A DNA stretch of 64,000 nt from assembly GCF_004348595.1 (NCBI RefSeq), contig NZ_SMKD01000005.1:23087-87086 (forward strand), read 5' to 3'. The notes below the pieces were generated by a model. The model saw only the letters and a list, made by a program, of their open reading frames with translations. It was not told the origin of the DNA and searched no databases. A program made the translations under genes and the position numbers. Below, piece by piece: positions 10,594 through 20,276 of the stretch (positions within the stretch are counted from its first letter, which is position 1; every line of letters begins with the position of its first letter). This DNA comes from Micromonospora sp. KC723 (GTDB lineage: Bacteria > Actinomycetota > Actinomycetes > Mycobacteriales > Micromonosporaceae).

Positions 10594-12690
10594 GTGAGCG
10601 GACGGTTCCCCATCGAAGACGTCTCCCCTGCCGTCGCCTGCGGCCGCTACCCGGCCAAGGCGGTCGTCGGCGAGGTGGTGCCGGTGTCGGCCCGCGCCTA
10701 CCGCGAGGGCCACGACGCGCTCGGCTGCAACGTGGTCTGGCGGGGCCCGGACGGCACGGCCCGCCCCTTCACCCGGATGCGTCCGGGTGAACCCGGGCAG
10801 GACCGCTGGCACGCCACCATCCGCCCGGACGCCGTCGGCGAGTGGACCTTCGTCGTGGAGGCATTCCAGGATCCGTACCTGACCTGGCAGAACGCGGTGA
10901 CGAAGAAGATCGCCGCCGGGCAGGGCGTCGAGGACCTCGCCAACGACCTGGCCGAGGGCGTACGGGTGCTGGAGGCCGCGCGGCAGCTGGTCCCGGCGGC
11001 CGACGGCGAGCGGGTACGGGCCGCTGCGGCGGCGCTGGGCGACACCGGGCGGGAGTTGCCCCGGCGGGTGGCCCCGGCGCTGGAGCTGGCCGACCTGCTC
11101 TGGGAGCACCCGCTGCGGGAGCTGGTCACCACCGGCGAGGAGCGCCGGCTCTGGGTGGATCGGCCCCGGGCGCTCTTCTCCGCCTGGTACGAGTTCTTCC
11201 CCCGCTCCGAGGGGGCGATCCCGGCGACCGTCGACGCCCCGGCGCGGTCCGGCACCTTCGTCACCGCGATGGACCGGCTGCCCGGGGTCGCGGCGATGGG
11301 CTTCGACGTGCTCTACCTGCCGCCGATCCACCCGATCGGGCGGGTCAACCGCAAGGGCCGGAACAACTCGCTCACCGCAGGCCCGGACGACGTGGGCTCG
11401 CCGTGGGCCATCGGCGCGGCCGAGGGCGGGCACGACGCCATCCACCCCGACCTGGGTGAGCCGGAGGACTTCCGCGACTTCGTCGCCGCCGCCGCCGACG
11501 TCGGCCTGGAGGTGGCGATGGACCTGGCGTTGCAGTGCGCGCCGGACCATCCCTGGGTGACTTCGCACCCGGAGTGGTTCACCACCCGGGCCGACGGCAG
11601 CATCGCGTACGCGGAGAACCCGCCGAAGAAGTACCAGGACATCTACCCGCTGAACTTCGACAACGACCCCGAGGGCATCCGGGCGGAGATCCTGCGGGTG
11701 GTGCTGCACTGGGTGGGCGAGGGCATCCGGATCTTCCGGGTGGACAACCCGCACACCAAGCCGTTCGACTTCTGGCACTGGCTGATCTGGGAGGTCAAGA
11801 AGGTCGACCCGGACGTGCTGTTCCTGGCCGAGGCGTTCACCCGGCCGGCCATCATGCACGGGCTCGGCAAGATCGGCTTCACCCAGTCGTACACGTACTT
11901 CACCTGGCGGACGACGGCGGCCGAGATGCGGGCGTACTGCGAGGAGCTGGTCGCCGCCGCCGACTACATGCGGCCCAACTTCTGGCCCAACACCCCGGAC
12001 ATCCTGCACGAGTCGTTGCAGCACGGCGGGCCGCCGATGTTCAAGATCCGGGCGGTGCTCGCCGCGCTGCTCTCCCCCTCCTGGGGCATGTACGCCGGCT
12101 ACGAGCTGTTCGAACACGTCGCCCGTCCCGGCGCCGAGGAGTACCTCGACAACGAGAAGTACGAGCTGCGGCCCCGGGACTGGGCCGGCGCGCAGGCCCA
12201 GGGTCGTTCCCTGGCCCCGTTCGTCGCCACCCTCAACCGGGTGCGCCGGGACAACCCGGCCCTGCACCGGCTGCGCAACCTGGTCTTCCACGACATCGAC
12301 AACCCGGCGCTGCTGTGCTGGTCCAAGCACGACCCGGACACCGGCAACACGGTCCTGGTGGTCTGCTCGTTCGAGTCCCGCTCCGTGCAGTGGGGCAACA
12401 CCACGCTGGACATGCCGGCGCTCGGCCTCGACTGGCACGACCGGTTCACCGTGCGCGACGAGCTGACCGGCGCCAGCTACGAGTGGGGCCAACGCAACGC
12501 GGTCCGGCTCGACCCGTACCTGCAACCCGCGCACGTGTTCGTCGTGCGTCGGCCCACGACGGCGGCCCCACCGGCGTCGGCCGGCCACGTCCCGGCCGCC
12601 CTCACCGTCACCGACGTGCCGGCCGGCCTGTCCGGTGGCACCGCCCCGACCGCACCCGCCCCGAAGGACGACAACCGATGGACCAGCTGA
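10594..12690 (+). CDS. glgE: Alpha-1,4-glucan:maltose-1-phosphate maltosyltransferase
   Basis: Extends linear alpha-glucans by transferring maltose from alpha-maltose 1-phosphate (GH13_3). The 698-aa protein has an N-terminal immunoglobulin-like domain (about 1-110) and a helical insert (about 110-190). The (beta/alpha)8 domain has predicted nucleophile D384 in [10 protein letters not shown], acid/base E413 in FLAEAFTRP and D469 in NTPDIL. The C-terminal tail after about 655 is rich in Pro/Ala/Thr and looks disordered. The GTG start has little Shine-Dalgarno signal. The 3' end overlaps glgB by 13 bases, so maltosyl transfer and branching should be co-expressed. TreS and maltokinase, the other source of the substrate, are not in the window. 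Confidence 0.95.
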   Translation: MSGRFPIEDVSPAVACGRYPAKAVVGEVVPVSARAYREGHDALGCNVVWRGPDGTARPFTRMRPGEPGQDRWHATIRPDAVGEWTFVVEAFQDPYLTWQNAVTKKIAAGQGVEDLANDLAEGVRVLEAARQLVPAADGERVRAAAAALGDTGRELPRRVAPALELADLLWEHPLRELVTTGEERRLWVDRPRALFSAWYEFFPRSEGAIPATVDAPARSGTFVTAMDRLPGVAAMGFDVLYLPPIHPIGRVNRKGRNNSLTAGPDDVGSPWAIGAAEGGHDAIHPDLGEPEDFRDFVAAAADVGLEVAMDLALQCAPDHPWVTSHPEWFTTRADGSIAYAENPPKKYQDIYPLNFDNDPEGIRAEILRVVLHWVGEGIRIFRVDNPHTKPFDFWHWLIWEVKKVDPDVLFLAEAFTRPAIMHGLGKIGFTQSYTYFTWRTTAAEMRAYCEELVAAADYMRPNFWPNTPDILHESLQHGGPPMFKIRAVLAALLSPSWGMYAGYELFEHVARPGAEEYLDNEKYELRPRDWAGAQAQGRSLAPFVATLNRVRRDNPALHRLRNLVFHDIDNPALLCWSKHDPDTGNTVLVVCSFESRSVQWGNTTLDMPALGLDWHDRFTVRDELTGASYEWGQRNAVRLDPYLQPAHVFVVRRPTTAAPPASAGHVPAALTVTDVPAGLSGGTAPTAPAPKDDNRWTS

Positions 12691-14780
12691 TCGCCGGTGC
12701 GACGCACGACCCGCACGCCCTGCTCGGCGCGCACCCCGCCGGCGGGCGGACGACGATCCGCGCGATGCGCCGGGGGGCCGGCGACGTCGCGGTGATCGTC
12801 GACGGGCAACGGCACCCGATGAAGCGGGTACACGACGTCGGCGTCTTCGAGGCGGTGCTGCCGGGCGAGGTGCTCGACTACCGGGTGGAGACCGACGGGC
12901 GGGTCACCGACGACCCCTACCGTTACCCGCCCACCCTCGGCGACCTGGACCTGCACCTGATCGGCGAGGGGCGGCACGAACGGCTCTGGGAGGCGCTCGG
13001 CGCCCGGGTCCTCGACGGGGGCGTGGCCTTCACGGTGTGGGCGCCCAACGCGCGCGGGGTGCGGGTGGTCGGCGACTTCACCGGGTGGGGCCCGGACGAC
13101 GGCTGGCCGATGCGCTCCCTGGGCGCCAGCGGGGTCTGGGAGATCTTCGTGCCGGAGGCGCCGGTCGGGGCCCGGTACAAGTACCGGATCCTCGGCGCGG
13201 ACGGGCACTGGCGGGACAAGGCCGACCCGCTCGCGGCGTACGCGGAGGTGCCGCCGGCGACCGCGTCGGTGGTACACCGGTCGACGTACGAGTGGGGCGA
13301 CGCCGGCTGGCTGGCGCGGCGGGCGACCCGGCAGCCGCACCAGGAGCCGATGAGCGTCTACGAGGTGCACCTCGGCTCGTGGCGGCCCGGCCTGGGTTAC
13401 CGGGAGCTGGCCGAGCAGCTCACCGCGTACGTCACCGAGATGGGCTTCACCCACGTGGAGTTCCTGCCGGTGATGGAACACCCCTTCGGCGGCTCGTGGG
13501 GCTACCAGGTCACCGGCTACTACGCCCCCACCTCCCGGTTCGGCGACCCGGACGACTTCCGCCACCTCGTCGACACCCTGCACCGCGCCGGCGTCGGGGT
13601 GATCCTCGACTGGGTGCCGGCGCACTTCCCCAAGGACGAGTGGGCCCTCGCGCGCTTCGACGGCACGGCGCTCTACGAGCACCCCGACCCACGCCGCGGC
13701 GAGCACCCCGACTGGGGCACGTACGTGTTCGACTTCGGCCGCCGCGAGGTGCGCAACTTCCTCGTCGCCAACGCGCTCTACTGGTGCGAGCAGTTCCACG
13801 TCGACGGGCTGCGGGTGGACGCCGTCGCCTCGATGCTCTACCTGGACTACTCCCGCGGCGAGGGGCAGTGGCTGCCGAACGTGCACGGCGGGCGGGAGAA
13901 CCTGGAGGCGATCGCCTTCATGCAGGAGGTCAACGCCACCGTCTACAAGCACCACGCCGGCGTGGTCATGATCGCCGAGGAGTCCACGGCCTGGCCCGGG
14001 GTGACCCGATCCACCGCCGACGGCGGACTCGGCTTCGGGTTCAAGTGGAACATGGGCTGGATGCACGACACCCTGCTCTACACCTCGAAGGACCCGATCT
14101 ACCGGCAGCACCACCACCACCAGCTGACCTTCTCCCTGGCGTACGCCTTCAGCGAGAACTACGTGCTGCCGATCAGTCACGACGAGGTGGTGCACGGCAA
14201 GGGGTCGCTGAGCGCGAAGATGCCCGGGGACACCTGGCAACGGCTGGCCAACGTACGGGCGCTGCTGGCGTACATGTGGGCGCACCCGGGCAAGCAGCTG
14301 CTCTTCATGGGCTGCGAGCTCGCCGACGACCAGGAGTGGAGCGAGGAACGCGGCCTCGACTGGTACCTGCTGCACGACCCGGCACGCGCCGGTGTGCGGC
14401 GGCTCGTCACCGACCTGAACGCCGCGTACCGGGCCACTCCCGCGCTCTGGGCGCAGGACACCGAGCCGGCCGGGTTCCGCTGGATCGCCGGCGACGACGT
14501 CGCCAACAACTCCGTCTCGTTCGTCCGGATCGCCCCGGACGGCGCCACCCTGGTGTGCGTGGCCAACTTCTCCGCCCGGCCGCTGGAGGACTACCGGGTC
14601 GGGCTGCCGGCGGCCGGCACCTGGACCGAGGTCATCAACACCGACGCGCACCACTACGGCGGGTCGGGGGTGGGCAACCTCGGCGCGGTGCACGCGCAGG
14701 ACGTCCCGTGGCACGGGATGCCCGCCTCGGTGGCGTTGCGGGTGCCGCCGCTGGGCGTGCTCTGGCTGCGCCGCGACTGA
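12678..14780 (+). CDS. glgB: 1,4-alpha-glucan branching enzyme
   Basis: Introduces alpha-1,6 branches into the glucan made by GlgE. The 700-aa GH13 protein has two N-terminal beta-sandwich domains (first about 1-100, then CBM48 about 110-215, with [17 protein letters not shown]). The catalytic barrel has nucleophile D381 in [15 protein letters not shown], acid/base E434 in IAEEST and the conserved [13 protein letters not shown], followed by a C-terminal beta domain ending at [14 protein letters not shown] 12678 lies inside the end of glgE. A run of four histidines in [11 protein letters not shown] is a normal variant of this family region and not a tag. Confidence 0.96.
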   Translation: MDQLIAGATHDPHALLGAHPAGGRTTIRAMRRGAGDVAVIVDGQRHPMKRVHDVGVFEAVLPGEVLDYRVETDGRVTDDPYRYPPTLGDLDLHLIGEGRHERLWEALGARVLDGGVAFTVWAPNARGVRVVGDFTGWGPDDGWPMRSLGASGVWEIFVPEAPVGARYKYRILGADGHWRDKADPLAAYAEVPPATASVVHRSTYEWGDAGWLARRATRQPHQEPMSVYEVHLGSWRPGLGYRELAEQLTAYVTEMGFTHVEFLPVMEHPFGGSWGYQVTGYYAPTSRFGDPDDFRHLVDTLHRAGVGVILDWVPAHFPKDEWALARFDGTALYEHPDPRRGEHPDWGTYVFDFGRREVRNFLVANALYWCEQFHVDGLRVDAVASMLYLDYSRGEGQWLPNVHGGRENLEAIAFMQEVNATVYKHHAGVVMIAEESTAWPGVTRSTADGGLGFGFKWNMGWMHDTLLYTSKDPIYRQHHHHQLTFSLAYAFSENYVLPISHDEVVHGKGSLSAKMPGDTWQRLANVRALLAYMWAHPGKQLLFMGCELADDQEWSEERGLDWYLLHDPARAGVRRLVTDLNAAYRATPALWAQDTEPAGFRWIAGDDVANNSVSFVRIAPDGATLVCVANFSARPLEDYRVGLPAAGTWTEVINTDAHHYGGSGVGNLGAVHAQDVPWHGMPASVALRVPPLGVLWLRRD

Positions 14781-14799
14781 ACCGGGCCCCCGGGGCCGC

Positions 14800-15840
14800 T
14801 CAGACCAGACCCGCGTCCCGCAGCAGCTTCCACAACCCGGCGCCGTCCGGAGCGGAGAGCCACTTCTGCCCCACCGGCCCCGTCGAGGAGTGACCCGCCG
14901 GGGCGGGCAGACTGCCGGCGAGCACCGACTGGGTGGGCGAGAGCCGCCGGATCGCCACCCCGGCCACGTTGTCCGGATGGGCGGCGGCGAACTCCCGGTA
15001 GATCTCCTGGTCGTGCTGCCCGTCGTCGCCGATGAGCAGCCAGCGCACCTCCGGGAACTCCCGGGCCAGGCGCGCCAGCGTCGCCCGCTTGTGCTCCCGG
15101 CCGCTGCGGAACCACCGGTCGGCGGTCGGGCCCCAGTCGGTGAGCAGCAGCGGGCCGGCCGGGTAGAGGTGCCGGGACAGGAACCGGGTGAGGGTCGGGG
15201 CGACGTTCCACGCGCCGGTGGAGAGATAGAGGACCGGCGCCCCGGGATGGGCGGTGACCAGCCGCTCGTACAACACGGCCATGCCGGGCACCGCGGCCCG
15301 CGCGTGCTCGTCGAGCACGAAGGTGTTCCAGGCCGCCAGCAGGGGGCGGGGCAGCGCGGTCACCATGACCGTGTCGTCGATGTCGGAGAGGATGCCGAAC
15401 CGCACGTCCGGGTGGAGGACCCGGATCAGGGCCTCCGCCGGCTCGGCGTCGGCCACGCTGAGGCGTACCGAGGACCAGCCGGGGGTGAAGTCTCCCTCGA
15501 TGACCGTGTCGACGAAGCCGCTCCGGTCGGCCTGCGCCTCGTGGACGGCCCCACCCGCCTCGATCCGTACCATGACGTGCTTGGCGGGCAGGGTGGTGAA
15601 GCTGCGCCAGCCGCGCACCTTCTCCAGCCGGCCACGCTGGCGGGTGTCCGGGCGGCCGAGCAGCACCCGACACAGCACCCGCGCCCAGCCGGGCGCGCCG
15701 TAGCCGGCGTACGCCACGATGTTGATCCGCCACCCGGTGCGGCGGAGCCGGCGCTCCACCAGCTGGTGCACGGCATCCTCGATCCGCGCTGCCCGGTGCA
15801 GGTTCGGTACGGCCAGCTGGCCTGCGGGAGTGGGTGGCAC
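14800..15840 (-). CDS. APP1-type (DUF2183) HAD-like phosphatase
   Basis: A predicted phosphatase of the fold found in yeast phosphatidate phosphatase App1. The bacterial substrate is not established. The signature is SDIDDTVMVT with the nucleophilic Asp pair, then YLSTGAWN and LLIGDDGQHDQEIY, which match HAD motifs II to IV. An N-terminal all-beta region precedes it. I chose GTG 15840 (346 aa) because AGGG lies 7 bases upstream and this leaves room for divergent promoters. An in-frame GTG at 15924 would add 28 residues with no good ribosome-binding site. It is convergent with glgB. Confidence 0.8.
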   Translation of the reverse strand: MPPTPAGQLAVPNLHRAARIEDAVHQLVERRLRRTGWRINIVAYAGYGAPGWARVLCRVLLGRPDTRQRGRLEKVRGWRSFTTLPAKHVMVRIEAGGAVHEAQADRSGFVDTVIEGDFTPGWSSVRLSVADAEPAEALIRVLHPDVRFGILSDIDDTVMVTALPRPLLAAWNTFVLDEHARAAVPGMAVLYERLVTAHPGAPVLYLSTGAWNVAPTLTRFLSRHLYPAGPLLLTDWGPTADRWFRSGREHKRATLARLAREFPEVRWLLIGDDGQHDQEIYREFAAAHPDNVAGVAIRRLSPTQSVLAGSLPAPAGHSSTGPVGQKWLSAPDGAGLWKLLRDAGLV

Positions 15841-15955
15841 AGAGCAACCCTGCCACACCCCGCCCCAACCGGCCACGGGAGGAGTCGGCCGATCCGCCCC
15901 GCCCTCCGGCGTTGCGTGAAACACTCCGGACGGGACGACGACGGGGGCGTTGGTC

Positions 15956-17560
15956 GTGTCGACACCAGGACTGCGGGACCGTGCCCGGCTGGACCGGCCG
16001 GCACGGGTCGCGCTGCTGCTCGGCGTGGTCGCGGTGGGCTACCGCCTGGTGTTGACCCTGCTCACCATCCCCGCCGCGAACAGCGACGAGGCCACCTTCG
16101 GGTTGGCCGCGCTGCACATCGCGGCCGGCCGGGAACGGCCGGTCTTCCTGTACGGGCAGCACTACATGGGTACGGTCGAGGCGTACCTGGCCGCGCCGCT
16201 GGTGGCGCTGGTCGGGCCGAGCTGGCCGGTGCTGCGGCTGCCGCTGGTGGCGCTGTACGCCCTGTTCCTCTGGCTGGCCCACCGGCTGACCCGGCGCCTC
16301 TACTCACCCTGGTTCGCCACGTTCGTGGTGGGGTTGCTCGCGCTCGGCACGGAACGGGTGGTGCGCGACCAGCTCACCATGGTCGGTGGCCGGCCCGAGG
16401 TGAAGCCGGCGGTGCTGGCGATGCTGCTGATCGCACTCGGGCTGGCCGGACACCGGGTCGCCCACCGTCGCGCGGCGATGGGCCTGGCCGGGCTGCTCGC
16501 CGGTTCCGCGTTGTGGTCGGACTGGCTGGTCGTGCCGTACCTGGTGGTCGCCGGGCTGTTGCTGCTCTACGCGACCCGCCGGGAACTGCTCGGCTGGTCC
16601 GGCGCGCTGCTGGTCGCCGGTTTCGTGCTCGGGGCGGCGCCGATGGGGTGGGACAACCTGCGCGCCCCACCGGGGCAGGACTCGCTGTCCGTGCTGCGGC
16701 AACTCGGCGCCGGCGGCCCGACGCCGCCGTGGGCGCAGCGGGTGACCGGTGGGCTGCTGGAAGGGGTGCCGCTGGCCGGCGGCCTCTGTCCGGTGACCGG
16801 TTGTGCCCGCTGGCAGGAGTGGTTCGGCCTGCTCTACCCGCTGTTGCTGGTGGCCGCGGCGCTGCTCGCGCTGCGCGCGTACCGCCGGAGCGCCGGGCGG
16901 CCCACCGCCGTCCGGGTCGGGCCGGTCGCACAACTCGCGCTGGTCGCCGGCGCGGCGTTGACCCTGCTGGCGTACGTGCGCGGTTCGCTGGCCGCGACCG
17001 AACCGGTGACCAGCGCCCGCTACCTGTCGGTGCTGCAGATCTCGCTGCCGGCGGCGCTCTGGCCGCTCTGGGCGGCGGCCGTCACGTGCCGACGGGGCAC
17101 GGTCGGGGTGGCCGGACGGCTCGCCGGGGCGAGCGCCACGGCGGCGCTGGCCGCACTGACCGCCACCGCCCTGGTCGCCACCGGGCTCTTCCTCGCCGCG
17201 CTCGACACGCCGCGAACCGAGCAACGCCGCAGCGTCGAGCTGGCCGCGGCGGTGCGCGCCACCGGGCTGCGCGAGGTGTACGGCGACTACTGGACCTGCA
17301 ACCGGCTCACCTTCGACACCGCCGAGCGGGTGGTCTGCGCGGTGCTCGACGGCGACCTCACCCCGGGACAGAACCGGTACCGGCCGTACTGGCGGCGGGT
17401 GGGTCGGGCCGAGCGCCCCGGGTACGTGCTGCCGGTGGACTCCCCGGCGGAACGCCGGCTGCGCCGGCTGCTCGGCGACCACGCGGACGCCGCCCGCCTG
17501 GTGGAGGTGGCCGGGTATCGCGTGTACCACCCGCCGGCCGCCGTACGGCCGTGGCGCTGA
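15956..17560 (+). CDS. Polytopic GT-C-like membrane protein
   Basis: A 534-aa membrane protein with roughly ten hydrophobic segments. It has a first-loop motif NSDEATFGLAALHIAAG followed by LYGQHYMGTVEAYLAAP, the arrangement seen in GT-C (ArnT/PMT-like) lipid-linked sugar transferases, where the acidic pair is catalytic. The C-terminal 100 residues are soluble and contain two Cys (CNRL, VCAVL). Substrate and acceptor are unknown. GTG 15956 has a GGGGG run about 8 bases upstream, and TTG 15950 is an alternative. It lies 22 bases upstream of yaaA and may share its transcript. Confidence 0.7.
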   Translation: MSTPGLRDRARLDRPARVALLLGVVAVGYRLVLTLLTIPAANSDEATFGLAALHIAAGRERPVFLYGQHYMGTVEAYLAAPLVALVGPSWPVLRLPLVALYALFLWLAHRLTRRLYSPWFATFVVGLLALGTERVVRDQLTMVGGRPEVKPAVLAMLLIALGLAGHRVAHRRAAMGLAGLLAGSALWSDWLVVPYLVVAGLLLLYATRRELLGWSGALLVAGFVLGAAPMGWDNLRAPPGQDSLSVLRQLGAGGPTPPWAQRVTGGLLEGVPLAGGLCPVTGCARWQEWFGLLYPLLLVAAALLALRAYRRSAGRPTAVRVGPVAQLALVAGAALTLLAYVRGSLAATEPVTSARYLSVLQISLPAALWPLWAAAVTCRRGTVGVAGRLAGASATAALAALTATALVATGLFLAALDTPRTEQRRSVELAAAVRATGLREVYGDYWTCNRLTFDTAERVVCAVLDGDLTPGQNRYRPYWRRVGRAERPGYVLPVDSPAERRLRRLLGDHADAARLVEVAGYRVYHPPAAVRPWR

Positions 17561-17582
17561 ACCCGGCCCGTACGCTGACGCC

Positions 17583-18377
17583 GTGCTCATCCTGCTGCCG
17601 CCCTCCGAGGGCAAGGCCGACGCCGGCACGGGCCGGCGGCTCGACCTCGCCCGGCTCTCCCTGCCCGAGCTGAACCCGGCCCGGGATGAGGTGCTGGCCG
17701 CGCTCGTCGGTCTCTGCGCCACCGACGGGACGGCGGCACTGGCGGCGCTCGGGCTCAGCCCGGGCCAGCGGGGCGAACTGGCCCGCAACGCGCGGCTGGA
17801 CCGGGCCGCCACCGCGCCGGCCGCGCAGGTCTACACCGGGGTGCTCTACGAGGCTCTCGGCCTGGCCACGCTGCCGGCCCCGGCGCTGCGGGCCGCCCGC
17901 CGGTCGGTGCTGGTCAGCTCCGGTCTGTGGGGCGCGGTACGGCTCGCCGACCGGATCCCGCCGTACCGCTGCCCGATCGGGGCGAAGCTGCCGGGGGTGG
18001 GGGCGCTGTCGGCGTACTGGCGGCGGGTGCTGGCTCCGGCGGTGGAGTCGGCCGCCGGGGACGGCCCGGTGCTGGATCTGCGTTCCGGGGCGTACGCGGC
18101 CACCTGGACGCCGCGGGGTGCGCTGGCCGGGCGGACGGTGACCGTGCGGGTGCTGCACGAACGGGAGGCCGACGGCCGGGTGACCCGCACGGTGGTCAGC
18201 CACTTCAACAAGGCCACCAAGGGGCGGCTGGTCCGCGACCTGCTGGTCGCCGGTGCCCGGCCGCGCGGCGCGGCCGGACTGGTCGCCGCGCTACGCGACC
18301 TGGGGTACCAGGTCGAGGAGCAGCCGGTGGCCGCCGGCCGGCCACGTCAGGTCGACGTGGTGGTCACCGAACTCTGA
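17583..18377 (+). CDS. yaaA: YaaA-family peroxide stress protein
   Basis: A 264-aa member of the YaaA/UPF0246 family, which in E. coli lowers free iron during peroxide stress and binds DNA. Family landmarks are the N-terminal LLPPSEGK, YTGVLYEALGL, the SGLWGAVRLADRIPPYRCPIGAKL block and VVSHFNKATKGRLVRDLL near the C-terminus. Length is normal. The GTG start has no clear Shine-Dalgarno, as is common for leaderless or coupled actinobacterial genes. Confidence 0.9.
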   Translation: MLILLPPSEGKADAGTGRRLDLARLSLPELNPARDEVLAALVGLCATDGTAALAALGLSPGQRGELARNARLDRAATAPAAQVYTGVLYEALGLATLPAPALRAARRSVLVSSGLWGAVRLADRIPPYRCPIGAKLPGVGALSAYWRRVLAPAVESAAGDGPVLDLRSGAYAATWTPRGALAGRTVTVRVLHEREADGRVTRTVVSHFNKATKGRLVRDLLVAGARPRGAAGLVAALRDLGYQVEEQPVAAGRPRQVDVVVTEL

Positions 18378-18475
18378 CCGTGCCGCAAGATTTGCTCAAG
18401 GCTGGGTCGGATCGGTGGAACCGGGGCGTGCGGGAGGCGACGGTAAGGGAAACCGACGCCGAGGAGGAGCGGTCC

Positions 18476-19153
18476 ATGGCCCCGCAACCCACCCTGCTCG
18501 ACCGGCCCCGTCCGCCGGCGCCCCCGCCGCCGATGGACTGGCTGACCCTCGGCGACGCGTTCGAGGTGGCCTGCCTGCTCCGCTGCACGCCCCCACCGGC
18601 GACCGGTCGCCGAGCGGTCGAACCGTACCGGCCGGCCGCCGAGTTCAACCGGCAGGACGCGGCGCTGCGGATGCGCCAGTTGCTCACCCGGCTCGGTGTG
18701 CCGGTGGAGCACGAGGTGGTCAGCGGTGGGCTGCGCCGCCGGTACGAGCTGCACCGGCTGCACGTGCCCGACCAGCACCGGGCCCGGTACGCCGAGCTGT
18801 GCGGGTCGGGGTGGCGGCGGGGCCGCCGGGAGCTGCTGGGTGGGCCGGTGGCCGGGGCGTCGAGTGCGCGAACGGTCTGGCGGGGCCGGCTCGCCGCGGC
18901 GGCCTGGCGGTCCGCGCTGCTCGCCGGTGGCCGGCACGTGCGCCGGCACATCCTCGGGATCCGGCTCGCCGACCGGGAGCTGGCCGCCGTGCTGGTGCGC
19001 GGCGCCGCCCTGCTGGAGGTGCCCGCCCTGCTGCGCCCCGGGGCGGGCTGCCTCGTGGTGAGCGTGGCCGACGGCCCCGACCGCCTGAAGATCGTCGAAC
19101 GGGCATCCCTGGCCCCCACCCGTCCGGCCGGGCCGGGCATGACGGCCGGTTGA
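18476..19153 (+). CDS. Conserved-looking protein of unknown function
   Basis: 225 aa, Arg-rich and probably cytoplasmic. GAGGAGGAG lies about 8 bases before ATG 18476, so the start is well supported. After a proline-rich lead (PRPPAPPPP) come DAFEVACLLRC, a helical AALRMRQLLTRLGVPVEHEV and WRSALLAGGRHVRRHILGIRLADREL. The last two blocks faintly recall the tandem endonuclease-like N-terminal region of the sporulation regulator WhiA (AWRGAFLA-type motif), but the match is too weak to name. It follows yaaA by 98 bases on the same strand. Confidence 0.6.
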   Translation: MAPQPTLLDRPRPPAPPPPMDWLTLGDAFEVACLLRCTPPPATGRRAVEPYRPAAEFNRQDAALRMRQLLTRLGVPVEHEVVSGGLRRRYELHRLHVPDQHRARYAELCGSGWRRGRRELLGGPVAGASSARTVWRGRLAAAAWRSALLAGGRHVRRHILGIRLADRELAAVLVRGAALLEVPALLRPGAGCLVVSVADGPDRLKIVERASLAPTRPAGPGMTAG

Positions 19154-19313
19154 GGCTGACCGGGTCCGTCCGGTCGGGCACGACAACGGGGACGGGCCGA
19201 CCCGCTCGGTGGCCCGCTCCGGCAGCCTGACCGTCAGCCACGACGACCGGCCGCCGGCGTCGCCGCCGTCGGGAGCTTGCGCCGGTGGCGCCGCACGGCG
19301 CAGAGTGCAGCCC

Positions 19314-20276
19314 GTGAGCCGATGCTGGTCCACCCTCACCCGGCGGCGCGTCGCCGCCCCGTCCGCGCTGCTGATGCTGCTGGTCCTGGTGACGACGGGG
19401 CTGACCGCCTGCCGTGACTCACCGAACGAGTCGACACTGATCCGCATCGCCACCGGCAGCCCGACCGCCGTCTACCACGCCTTCGGGCAGTCGCTGGCGG
19501 CCGTGCTCAACCGGGAGCTGCCCGGCGTCCGGGCCAGCGTGGTGGTCACCGCGGCCTCCGCCGAGAACGTCCGGCTCGTCGGCGCCGGTCAGGCCGAACT
19601 CGGCTTCACCCAGGCCGACGTGCTGCCCGCCGGGCCGGCCTCGCCACCGTCGGTCCGCGCGGTGGCCCGGGTCTACGACGACCTGCTGCACCTGGTCACC
19701 ACCGCCGGCGGGCCCGTGCGGACGCTCGCCGACCTGCGTGGCCGGCGGGTGTCGGTGGGTGCGGCCGGGTCGGGCACCGAGATCACCGCGACCCGGCTGC
19801 TGGAGGTGGCCCAGCTCGGCGGTGCCCAGGTCCGCCAGCTGCACCTCGGCCTCGACGACTCGGTCGCCGCGCTGCGGGCCGGAAGGATCGACGCGTTCTT
19901 CTTCTCCGGCGGCCTGCCGGTACGCGGTGTGCGGCAGCTGGCCGGCGCGTCGGCGACGAGGATAATCGACCTCGGCGAATGGACCGAGAAGCTGCGCCGC
20001 GGCTACCGCGAGGTGTACGTGTCGCGGGACATCCCCCGCTCGGTGTACGACCTGGACCCGGTCACCACCGTGGCCAACCCGAACTACCTCGTCGTCCGCG
20101 CCGACCTGCCGGACTCGCTGGTACGGGAGGTGACCCGACTGCTGATGGAACGCCGCACGGAACTGGCGGCGGCGCACCCGGCCGCCGGGCGGATGAATCC
20201 CCGCTCGGCGATCGCCACCGCGCCGTTGCCGCTGCATCCCGGGGCGGCGGACTGGTACCGCTCGATCAAGCCCTGA
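19314..20276 (+). CDS. TAXI-family substrate-binding lipoprotein
   Basis: An extracellular solute-binding protein of the TRAP-associated TAXI family (320 aa), anchored as a lipoprotein. The signal peptide ends in the lipobox LTAC, and the mature protein starts ACRDSPNESTLIRIATGSPTAVYHAFG, the typical TAXI opening. GAAGSGTEITATRLLEVA and RIDAFFFSGGLPV are family blocks. No TRAP membrane subunit lies nearby. Instead its 3' end overlaps that of a convergent histidine kinase gene by 11 bases. I infer that it presents a ligand to that kinase and may not serve transport. GTG 19314 was chosen because the signal peptide starts just after it. Confidence 0.85.
   Translation: MSRCWSTLTRRRVAAPSALLMLLVLVTTGLTACRDSPNESTLIRIATGSPTAVYHAFGQSLAAVLNRELPGVRASVVVTAASAENVRLVGAGQAELGFTQADVLPAGPASPPSVRAVARVYDDLLHLVTTAGGPVRTLADLRGRRVSVGAAGSGTEITATRLLEVAQLGGAQVRQLHLGLDDSVAALRAGRIDAFFFSGGLPVRGVRQLAGASATRIIDLGEWTEKLRRGYREVYVSRDIPRSVYDLDPVTTVANPNYLVVRADLPDSLVREVTRLLMERRTELAAAHPAAGRMNPRSAIATAPLPLHPGAADWYRSIKP

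Noticed and set aside
14104..14121. Run of His codons in glgB suggesting a tag or repeat
   Set aside because: Sits in a conserved position of the branching-enzyme barrel ([11 protein letters not shown]), where His-rich sequence is usual.
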